Of a stretch of DNA of 6,269 nucleotides, positions 1 to 5,971 are shown one piece after another (position 1 is the stretch's first letter; each line of letters starts with the position of its first letter). The notes beneath the pieces are model-generated. The model was not told the origin of the DNA. It was given only the letters and a program-made list of their open reading frames with translations, and ran no database searches. The stretch comes from Rhodoferax sp. (lineage in GTDB: Bacteria > Pseudomonadota > Gammaproteobacteria > Burkholderiales > Burkholderiaceae_C): the NCBI GenBank assembly GCA_016463455.1, contig JAEMRG010000037.1, positions 5,708 to 11,976 of the forward strand, written 5' to 3'. The position numbers and the translations under genes are program-made.

Positions 1-221
1 TCGCGCTGATTGCCGGTAAAGGCCAGTTCGAGGGCCAGATGGGCGCACTCTTGCTGGAGACGCCCGACAAAAAGCGATTTGCCCTGGGCAGCGGATTTAG
101 CCAGGCCGAGCGGCGCGCGCCACCGCCCGTGGGCAGCTGGGTCACCTACCGCTACCGCGACCGCACGCCCCAAGGCATTCCGCGCTTTGCCAGCTTTTTG
201 CGGGTGCGGTCAGAAGAGTAG
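1..221 (+). CDS. ATP-dependent DNA ligase, C-terminal fragment (5' end outside window)
   Basis: The reading frame is open from the window edge (first full codon at base 3) to a TAG at 219-221, giving 72 residues. The fragment contains LGSGFSQAERRAPPPVGSWV and then VTYRYRDRT and GIPRFASFLRVR. This is the signature end of the OB-fold domain of small bacterial ATP-dependent DNA ligases, where the pattern GSGF-(S/T)-x(2-3)-R-x(2)-PPP-x-G-x(2)-(V/I)-x-YR-(Y/F) followed by G-x-PRF-x-(S/R)-(F/Y)-xR is typical. These enzymes seal nicks using ATP through a lysyl-AMP intermediate. The catalytic lysine (KxDG) motif lies upstream of the window and cannot be checked. Many proteobacterial members are short enzymes with a signal peptide (the Lig E type, thought to be periplasmic), but the N-terminus needed to decide this is absent. 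The internal ATG at 39 is not a start, because the homologous sequence continues upstream of it. Confidence 0.88.
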   Translation, partial: ALIAGKGQFEGQMGALLLETPDKKRFALGSGFSQAERRAPPPVGSWVTYRYRDRTPQGIPRFASFLRVRSEE

Positions 222-242
222 GGCTTGTCGCCCTAAGTCAAA

Positions 243-266
243 CGGCTAGCGCCACCGGCGCTACCG
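243..266. repeat. Inverted repeat / hairpin 1 after the ligase gene
   Basis: TAGCGCC (247-253) pairs perfectly with GGCGCTA (257-263) across a three-base ACC loop. CGG (243-245) and CCG (264-266) extend the stem past a single bulged C at 246. That makes a 10-base-pair stem that is very stable in GC-rich RNA or DNA. It starts 22 bases after the ligase stop and could help end that transcript or protect its 3' end, but no T-run follows it, so it is not a canonical intrinsic terminator. It could also be a copy of a dispersed palindromic element; one window cannot show this. Confidence 0.6.
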
Positions 267-271
267 TGCCG

Positions 272-291
272 CCCCCCTTAACAAGTGGGGG
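272..291. repeat. Inverted repeat / hairpin 2
   Basis: A run of C followed by CTT (272-279) pairs with AAG-T-GGGGG (283-291) around a three-base loop (AAC), with one bulged T at 286. The stem has eight base pairs. It begins six bases after the preceding hairpin, and TGTCAATGG follows with no T-run. On sequence alone it could be part of a factor-dependent termination zone for the ligase transcript or one arm of a larger folded element. Confidence 0.5.
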
Positions 292-303
292 TGTCAATGG
301 GAC

Positions 304-320
304 AGCCCTTGCGCTGGGCT
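304..320. repeat. Inverted repeat / hairpin 3 (short)
   Basis: AGCCC (304-308) is the perfect complement of GGGCT (316-320), with a seven-base loop. GGGC at 316-319 could instead pair with GCCC at 322-325, but only two bases would lie between the arms, so the first pairing is preferred. Five base pairs is near the level expected by chance. It is listed because it sits in line with four stronger hairpins. Confidence 0.35.
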
Positions 321-335
321 CGCCCAATCCGCTGG

Positions 336-358
336 CGATGGTTCAAAGTGAGCCATCG
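336..358. repeat. Inverted repeat / hairpin 4
   Basis: CGATGGTTC (336-344) pairs with GAGCCATCG (350-358) over nine positions, with one G-T wobble (342 with 352) and a five-base AAAGT loop. An alternative pairing joins GGCG (334-337) with CGCC (361-364) outside the main stem. With hairpin 1 it is one of the two strongest foldbacks of this gap. Its role is unknown. Confidence 0.5.
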
Positions 359-396
359 GTCGCCTGCTTTCATTCCATTATTTCGTTTCATTTGTC

Positions 397-417
397 CGGC
401 GCAATATTGGTGCGCCG
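397..417. repeat. Inverted repeat / hairpin 5
   Basis: CGGCGCA (397-403) and TGCGCCG (411-417) form a perfect seven-base-pair dyad around the seven bases ATATTGG. An overlapping alternative, GGTGC (409-413) with GCACC (417-421), would compete with it, so two mutually exclusive foldings are possible. The dyad could be a protein-binding operator or an RNA structure. It lies about 170 bases before the receptor start and about 75 bases before the candidate promoter, so it would be upstream of that promoter rather than in its leader. Confidence 0.45.
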
Positions 418-490
418 CACCATTTCGGAGCTTCTCCAACGGAGTGGAATATGACAATAAAACCACATTAAACATATTTTTATTACATAG

Positions 491-519
491 TTGTGAATAA
501 AACAAATTTACAGTAAAGT
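491..519 (+). promoter_or_regulatory. Candidate sigma-70 promoter for the first receptor gene
   Basis: TTGTGA (491-496) and TAAAGT (514-519) are separated by 17 bases, and each matches four of six positions of the sigma-70 consensus (TTGACA / TATAAT). The 45 bases before it are strongly AT-rich (for example 456-485), which would suit an UP element. Transcription would start near 526, giving a leader of about 60 bases. This is a match by eye in AT-rich DNA, where chance matches are common. Confidence 0.3.
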
Positions 520-573
520 GAGGTCAAGCAAAGCCAACGCTGATGAGTTGCCTTCGTTTTCATCCTAATTATT

Positions 574-579
574 AAGAGG
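574..579 (+). promoter_or_regulatory. Ribosome binding site that fixes the start of the first receptor
   Basis: AAGAGG lies five bases before the ATG at 585 and continues as GAGGTG, a good match to the anti-Shine-Dalgarno sequence. A possible in-frame GTG at 579 overlaps this site and so cannot be served by it. The ATG at 585 is therefore the preferred start. Confidence 0.7.
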
Positions 580-584
580 TGCAT

Positions 585-3500
585 ATGCGTAAGTTCAGTT
601 CTTTCAAGCCAGTCGCCGGGTCGTCCCGCTCTCAATTTTTTGCCAGAACTGTGCTTTCTGTTGCGGTGGGCTTGTTTATGGGCTCTGCTGCTTTTGCGCA
701 GAAGTCTGAGGGAACTATCTACGGTGATACGAAGGCCCAAACTTCGGTTGTGGTCACCAGCTTGGATAATGGTAGTTCCCTCACTGTTACATCGGATAGC
801 GCGGGTTCATTCAGTTTTCCTCGACTGCAACCGGGTCGCTACTCGGTCGAGTCGGAGGGGGTGAAGACGGAGGTAGAGGTCGCAATGGGTACAGGGGCCC
901 GGGTCTCTTTTGTTCCTGAATTTGAATTGGGTTCCGTTTCGGTTTCAGGCTCGCGTATCAAACCTGGAATCGATTTTGACAGCGTTGAATCCAATACCGT
1001 GTTTACCGCTAGCCAGATCAATGCGCTTCCGGTTTCGCGTTCCGTGAATTCGGTGGCCTTATTGGCGCCCGGTGTGGTGCAAGGCGATGCGGGGCTTGGG
1101 GCGGGGAGTATCCCATCGTTTGGCGGAGCGTCTGTTGCTGAAAACGGTTACTACATTAATGGCTTTGACGTTACCAATATTCGCAATTTCTTGTCGTATG
1201 CGGACATACCTTTCGAGTCAATTGCCCAGCAGCAGATGAAGACAGGCGGCTATGGTGCTGAATATGGTAGATCCCTGGGCGGCGTTGTTAGCTTGTCAAC
1301 CAAGCGGGGTACCAACGAGTGGCACGGTGCAGCCGCCACGTATATTTCGCCTTCCTCGTTACGGTCGAAACGCCCTAACGTGAAGGACAATGAACCGGAA
1401 GCGGCGGGTACCGGCTACTTCCTTTTCCAGGAGGCTAATAAGGCCGACTCGATCACCACTAATTTCTCCTTGGGTGGGCCGATCATCAAGGATAAATTGT
1501 TTGTATACGGTATTCTTGAGCAGCCGTCATCGACAAGAGATATCTTCGGCCAAAACCAGAGTTCGATCTATTCTTATCGCACTCCCAATACGCTGTTCAA
1601 GATCGATTTCGTCCCTTCGGATCAGCACCGCTTCGAGCTGACAAAGATAGACAACTTCGCTACAACCCACGTTTTGGATTACACCAATGCAAGTCCTTAC
1701 AGCACCAACCATGATGGTGTGGCCAAGGTAAGCACCATCAGTTCGGGTGGTGATGTGACTATTGCGAAGTACACAGGTTATTTGACCGATGAACTGACCG
1801 TTTCTGCGCTCTTAGGCAGGGTCAATTATCAGCAATCGCTTGTCGCTGGCGCGCGCACGGGAGGGTCAGAATGCCCGACAGTGTATAAATTGCCAGGCGT
1901 TACCTATGCTGGATGCTGGTCGGAGCCCTTCCCCGGCACCGGAGGCCGGGATGCTTTGGCACCACCAACTGACTATGACAAACGGGATGCATTTCGCTTT
2001 GATGTGGACTACACCCTCGGCAAACATACCTTGCGTGCAGGCATCGATAACCAGAAGTTTGTTTCCGCTGAAGCGGGGGGATCTCCTTACAGCGGTGGCG
2101 GTTACTACCGAGAGTTCCAGGCGAACGGCGTCTCTGCAGTTCGTGGCGTAGTGTTGCCGGCTGGAACTTTGTATCAACGCTATCGCGTGTCTCAAAACAC
2201 CAGCGGTATCTACAGCGTGGACAACACGGCGACTTATATTGAGGACAACTGGAAAGTGTTACCCAACCTGATGCTGTACGGAGGTTTGCGCTGGGAGTCT
2301 TTCGATAACAAGAATTCAGATGGCGTCAGCTTTGTGAAGAAGGAAAACTTGCTTGCGCCGCGCACGGGCTTTTCTTTTGACCCGTTTAGCGATGGTGATG
2401 TCAAGGTCTACGGTAACGCGGGTCGGTATTTCATTCCGGTCGCGTCAAACACCAACATCCGTGCAACGCGGGGCGAGCTCACTTCAGAGGCTTACTACAC
2501 TTACTCAGGGCGTGACCCTGTAACTGCAAAGCCTTTAAATCTTGTACAAATTGGCACCACAGTTTTCAATAGTGATGGATCCTTGGCGCTGCCGGCTACG
2601 ATTGCCGACATCAACCTGCAGCCGATGTCCCAAGACGAGATCATCATCGGATTTCAAAAGGCTATTTCTAAAGGTATAACTGCGGGTGTCAAGTACACCA
2701 ATCGCAAGCTCAACAATGGAATGGACGACTGGTGTGACGCCGAGGCTGTAGGGCGTTGGATGACGGCTAACGGTTACGCCAATTTTGACTTCCACACGAT
2801 GGCGGGATGTCAATTGATTAATCCTGGACGTGACGTCTCTTTGATGATGGACGCTAAGAATGACGGAAAGTTGGTGCCTATTACGATTCCTGCGGCCGCT
2901 ATCGGAATGCCGGTGCTCAAACGTGAGTACGATGCCGTAGAGCTGTCTATAGAAAAACAGTTTGACGGCAAATGGGGTGGCACTGCTTCTTACACCTTGT
3001 CGCGTAGCTATGGAAATGCAGAGGGCTATGTGAATTCGACGATCAACCAAGAAGATGCCGGAGTGACACAAGACTTTGACAAAGCCTCGTTTACCGATGG
3101 CTCAACAGGTTTCCTCCCCAACGACCGCACCCATGCCATCAAACTGTACGGAACCATGGCGATTGATGAGAACTTCCGGATTGGCGCCAACCTCAACATG
3201 ACCTCTGGTCGGCCCAAGACCCGCATTGGCTTCGCGCCAAGTACGATACCTGGTGTCGCCGGCTATACGACTGCGTCCACTTATTATTACCTCGACCAAA
3301 ATGGCAAGACTATTCTGGGTGAACGTGGCAACGATGGTCGTACGCCATGGACAACGCAGTTGGACCTCCAAGCGGCCTACACCCGGAAAATCGACGCCCA
3401 TGCGCTGACTTTGCAGGTGGATGTGTTCAATGTGTTCGATGCCAGCGAGGTGACCGAAAGCTATGAAATAAATGACTTCAGCCGCGCCACTACCACCGTT

Positions 3501-3593
3501 GGTACGGTTGGCCGTTTGAACGCAAATTACGGACAACCCACCTCCTTCCAACCACCACGAACCGTTCGCTTTTCCTTGCGTTACGATTTTTGA
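585..3593 (+). CDS. Oar-like TonB-dependent outer-membrane receptor with N-terminal carboxypeptidase-regulatory-like domain
   Basis: The 1002-residue protein is a TonB-dependent receptor of unknown substrate. Residues 1-38 are a signal peptide: basic start, hydrophobic VLSVAVGLFMG, cleavage probably after AFA (38). Residues 42-110 form a small beta-sandwich of the carboxypeptidase-regulatory type, with SAGSFSFPRLQPGRYSV at 72-88. A TonB-box-like segment, GSVSVSGSRI (116-125), precedes the plug, which ends with GAEYGRSLGGVVSLSTKRGT, typical of the Oar/OmpA-related branch. The rest is beta-barrel ending in RFSLRYDF; the final Phe is the usual outer-membrane assembly signal. The mature protein appears to hold four cysteines in two close pairs (430/444 and 717/742), probably disulfides in surface loops. 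The N-terminal domain is not the STN signalling domain, so FecA-type sigma-factor control is unlikely. Codon use is less GC-rich than in the neighbours. The family is clear; the ligand is not. Confidence 0.92.
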   Translation: MRKFSSFKPVAGSSRSQFFARTVLSVAVGLFMGSAAFAQKSEGTIYGDTKAQTSVVVTSLDNGSSLTVTSDSAGSFSFPRLQPGRYSVESEGVKTEVEVAMGTGARVSFVPEFELGSVSVSGSRIKPGIDFDSVESNTVFTASQINALPVSRSVNSVALLAPGVVQGDAGLGAGSIPSFGGASVAENGYYINGFDVTNIRNFLSYADIPFESIAQQQMKTGGYGAEYGRSLGGVVSLSTKRGTNEWHGAAATYISPSSLRSKRPNVKDNEPEAAGTGYFLFQEANKADSITTNFSLGGPIIKDKLFVYGILEQPSSTRDIFGQNQSSIYSYRTPNTLFKIDFVPSDQHRFELTKIDNFATTHVLDYTNASPYSTNHDGVAKVSTISSGGDVTIAKYTGYLTDELTVSALLGRVNYQQSLVAGARTGGSECPTVYKLPGVTYAGCWSEPFPGTGGRDALAPPTDYDKRDAFRFDVDYTLGKHTLRAGIDNQKFVSAEAGGSPYSGGGYYREFQANGVSAVRGVVLPAGTLYQRYRVSQNTSGIYSVDNTATYIEDNWKVLPNLMLYGGLRWESFDNKNSDGVSFVKKENLLAPRTGFSFDPFSDGDVKVYGNAGRYFIPVASNTNIRATRGELTSEAYYTYSGRDPVTAKPLNLVQIGTTVFNSDGSLALPATIADINLQPMSQDEIIIGFQKAISKGITAGVKYTNRKLNNGMDDWCDAEAVGRWMTANGYANFDFHTMAGCQLINPGRDVSLMMDAKNDGKLVPITIPAAAIGMPVLKREYDAVELSIEKQFDGKWGGTASYTLSRSYGNAEGYVNSTINQEDAGVTQDFDKASFTDGSTGFLPNDRTHAIKLYGTMAIDENFRIGANLNMTSGRPKTRIGFAPSTIPGVAGYTTASTYYYLDQNGKTILGERGNDGRTPWTTQLDLQAAYTRKIDAHALTLQVDVFNVFDASEVTESYEINDFSRATTTVGTVGRLNANYGQPTSFQPPRTVRFSLRYDF

Positions 3594-3629
3594 GTTGGGC
3601 TTTTTTCAGTACGCAAGAGACTGCTAAGC

Positions 3630-3680
3630 AGTTTGCACCCCAGCCCTTGGACACCAACACAGGGGCTGGGGTGTTGAACT
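3630..3680 (+). terminator. Strong hairpin between the two receptor genes, possible terminator
   Basis: CACCCCAGCCC (3636-3646) and GGGCTGGGGTG (3663-3673) are perfect 11-base complements. A G-T wobble and a T-A pair (3647/3662, 3648/3661) extend the stem inward, leaving a 12-base loop. AGTT (3630-3633) and AACT (3677-3680) extend it outward past a small internal loop. It starts 37 bases after the first receptor's stop and most likely ends that transcript. Only a short, interrupted T-stretch (TTGAACTTTG) follows, so it does not fit the classical intrinsic terminator, and RNA end-stabilisation is an alternative role. A run of six T at 3601-3606 has no hairpin before it. Confidence 0.55.
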
Positions 3681-3763
3681 TTGACGTGTGCCGGTATTCA
3701 TGGTCCAGGCCTAAAGCGCTTGCTTTTGGGCTGTGTTCGTAATTCCACGGTACAGTGACGCCC

Positions 3764-5971
3764 ATGAAATTATTTGAATCACTGGCACCCGTGCCGCGTT
3801 GGCCTGCATGCTTTTTTTGTTTTTGTATCTGTCTGGCCTCGGCCCAGGCCCAAGACGCCGGGGCCAATCCGGAGGGTGGCCCCGCCCCCGGCGCCAAACT
3901 GGATCGGGTGGAAATCAGCACCCGCCAAACCGATACCGAACTGCGCCGACGCGCCAGTACGGCCAAGCAAGTCTATGGCCGCGAAGAGTTGGACAAGTTT
4001 GGTGACACTAACGTGGCCGATGTCTTGCAGCGCCTGCCCGGCGTCAGCATGCAGGGCAATGCGCCGCGCTTGCGCGGCTTGGGCGCTGGGTATACCCAGA
4101 TTCTGATCAACGGCGACCCGGCACCGCCGGGCTTTGCACTGGACCAACTGGACCCGGCTCTGGTTGAGCGCATTGAGGTGAGCAAAGGCCCCACCGCCAC
4201 CCAGAGCGCGCAAGCCGTCGCTGGCACGATTAACATTATTTTGAAAGACGCGCCCAAGCGCTCGCAGCGCGATCTGCGCTTGGGTAGCGCATACCGCTTC
4301 GAGAAGCCGACCTTCTCAGGTACTTTCACCTTTGGCGAAAAATGGGGCGATTTGTCAGTCCTCGTTCCGGTTTCCGCATTTCAGTGGCGAGGCCAGATCG
4401 ACAGTGAAATTCATAGGCAAACTTTTACTGGTATCGGCATTACTACCGACGCGGTTCAGAAAGGGGATAACCGCTACCTGGGGCAGAGCATCAACCTCGG
4501 CCCGGTGCTGACTTGGCGTATCAGTGACGATGAAACCCTCAACTGGCAGTCCTTTGTGCAAAGCGGCGCTTGGAACAACACTACGCGCTACAGCAGCCAA
4601 GTGCTGGCAGGCAGCCCCGCGCTAGACGGTGATAGCAGTAATGAAGGCGTCTGGGAATTAGTCCGCAGCCGATTGCAGTGGGTGAACAACTTTTCTGCGG
4701 ATGAGCGCATCGAACTCAAAGCGGGCATTCAGGCTTCGCGCGGCCGCTTTGACAACCAAATCCAGGGCGCGGGCGCCCTGCAGCAACGTACCCTGGGCGA
4801 TAACCGCGAGGCTTCGCTCACCCAGGCCGGCAATTACACGCGGCTGATTAACCAAGCGCACAGCCTGGCGCTGGGCTGGGACCTGGAACTGCGCCAGCGC
4901 GAAGAAAAGCGTGATGCCAGCGTGCAAGGTGTGGCTTTGATAAGCAGCCTGCAAGGCCAGGCGTTTTCCGCGCAAGTGCAAAAAACTGCGCTTTTTGTGC
5001 AGGACGAGTGGCAGCTGTCGCCACAATGGTCGGCCACGCTGGGCCTTCGTCATGAGAACATAGCCACGCAAAGCACCGGCCTAGACGTAGAACTGCGCAA
5101 TACCAGCGCCGTGCTCACGCCCATGCTGCACCTGGCCTACAAATTGAACGCAAGTGGCAAGGATCTGATACGTGCTAGCCTGACCCGCAGTTACAAAGCG
5201 CCAGACATCAATGCCTTACTAGCGCGGCCTACGCCCAATGGCTTGTATCCCGACCTGAGCCAAAGCAATACCGTGCTGGCCGCGGACAGTATGGGAAACC
5301 CCGCGTTGCGGCCCGAACTGGCGACTGGCCTGGATATGGCCTATGAAAAATACCTGGCCAGTGGCGGCCTTTTTAGTGTGGGCATTTTTTACCGCGAGAT
5401 CAGTGATTTGGTGCGTGGCGTCACCAGCTTGCAAACGAACCCCGACTACGCCACGGCACCACGCTGGGTGTCGCAAGCGCGCAATTTTTCCTCCGGCAGG
5501 GCAGCGGGCTTGGAGTTGGAACTCAAAGGACGCGCCGGCGAATTGCTGCCCGCGCTGTTTGACACCAAGTTGCCTTTGAGTCTGCGCGCTGCGTTGAACT
5601 TCTATCGCTCGGAAGTCGATACCCTGCCAGGACCTGACAACCGCCTTGACGGGCAGCAGCCCTGGTCTGGCAGTTTCGGCATGGACTACCGTTTCAACAC
5701 CCTGCCGCTGACCATGGGCGGCAATTTTGCATTCACGCCCGATTTTGTGACCCGCCAAAGCCTCAGCCAAACCCTGGACCAGGGGCGTAGCCGCAGCATC
5801 GATATGTTTGCACGTTGGATAGTGCGGGAAAACGTCTCCATGCGCCTGGCACTGAGCAACATCGCGCCGCTGGCCAATGAATCGCTGAGCAGCAACAGCA
5901 ATGGCGCCAGTGTTTACACCTCCCGGTTGGCGCGCACCGGCATTAACTTCAACACGGAAATTAAGCTTTAG
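3764..5971 (+). CDS. TonB-dependent outer-membrane receptor, siderophore/vitamin-receptor-like architecture
   Basis: The 735-residue protein has the usual length and order of a ligand-gated outer-membrane transporter without N-terminal extension. Residues 1-29 are a signal peptide with cleavage probably after AQA (29). LDRVEISTR (46-54) is in the place and form of a TonB box. The plug covers about 65-165: VADVLQRLPGVSM (84-96), LRGLGAGYTQILINGDP (103-119), LVERIEVSKGP (133-143) and AGTINIIL (153-160), all standard plug motifs. The rest is beta-barrel, including DLIRASLTRSYKAPD and the NPALRPE motif, which is common in siderophore-type receptors. The ATG at 3764 was chosen because it begins the signal peptide. 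No good Shine-Dalgarno sequence precedes it; an in-frame GTG at 3755 is the only alternative, since a stop lies at 3740-3742. The signal peptide has four cysteines and the mature part none that I can see. The last residue is Leu, not the usual Phe. Substrate unknown. Confidence 0.9.
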   Translation: MKLFESLAPVPRWPACFFCFCICLASAQAQDAGANPEGGPAPGAKLDRVEISTRQTDTELRRRASTAKQVYGREELDKFGDTNVADVLQRLPGVSMQGNAPRLRGLGAGYTQILINGDPAPPGFALDQLDPALVERIEVSKGPTATQSAQAVAGTINIILKDAPKRSQRDLRLGSAYRFEKPTFSGTFTFGEKWGDLSVLVPVSAFQWRGQIDSEIHRQTFTGIGITTDAVQKGDNRYLGQSINLGPVLTWRISDDETLNWQSFVQSGAWNNTTRYSSQVLAGSPALDGDSSNEGVWELVRSRLQWVNNFSADERIELKAGIQASRGRFDNQIQGAGALQQRTLGDNREASLTQAGNYTRLINQAHSLALGWDLELRQREEKRDASVQGVALISSLQGQAFSAQVQKTALFVQDEWQLSPQWSATLGLRHENIATQSTGLDVELRNTSAVLTPMLHLAYKLNASGKDLIRASLTRSYKAPDINALLARPTPNGLYPDLSQSNTVLAADSMGNPALRPELATGLDMAYEKYLASGGLFSVGIFYREISDLVRGVTSLQTNPDYATAPRWVSQARNFSSGRAAGLELELKGRAGELLPALFDTKLPLSLRAALNFYRSEVDTLPGPDNRLDGQQPWSGSFGMDYRFNTLPLTMGGNFAFTPDFVTRQSLSQTLDQGRSRSIDMFARWIVRENVSMRLALSNIAPLANESLSSNSNGASVYTSRLARTGINFNTEIKL

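Larger units (their letters stand above)
222..584. other. Non-coding region between ligase and receptor gene
   Basis: No convincing protein is encoded here; the short open frames on both strands lack ribosome binding sites and recognisable sequence. The region has two parts. Bases 240-420 are GC-rich and hold five successive inverted repeats, listed separately. Bases 445-584 are AT-rich and look like promoter and leader for the receptor gene. In the AT-rich part the octamer AATAAAAC occurs twice (456-463 and 496-503), with its inverse TTTTATT at 478-484 between them. No riboswitch class was recognised. Confidence 0.6.

Noticed and set aside
290..584. Possible cobalamin or other riboswitch upstream of the first receptor
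   Set aside because: Receptor genes often carry one, but I could not find a recognisable B12 box or the conserved core of another class. The hairpins present also lie mostly upstream of the candidate promoter.
579..584. GTG at 579 as the start of the first receptor
   Set aside because: It overlaps the ribosome binding site that is correctly spaced for the ATG at 585.
2535..3071. Minus-strand open frame (178 codons) opposite the first receptor
   Set aside because: It is a shadow of the receptor frame with no family resemblance, signal peptide or start signal.
3681..3763. Fur box or sigma-70 promoter before the second receptor
   Set aside because: TTGACG at 3681-3686 resembles a -35 box, but no acceptable -10 lies 15-19 bases downstream, and no stretch resembles the AT-rich Fur palindrome.
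3490..3966. Minus-strand open frame (158 codons) spanning the gap between the receptors
   Set aside because: It overlaps the ends of two real genes and the hairpin, the translation looks random, and there is no start signal. It was considered because it bridges non-coding DNA.
5219..5770. Long minus-strand open frame (183 codons) opposite the second receptor
   Set aside because: It lies wholly inside a well-supported receptor gene, has no recognisable protein sequence or ribosome binding site, and its length is expected opposite GC-rich coding DNA.
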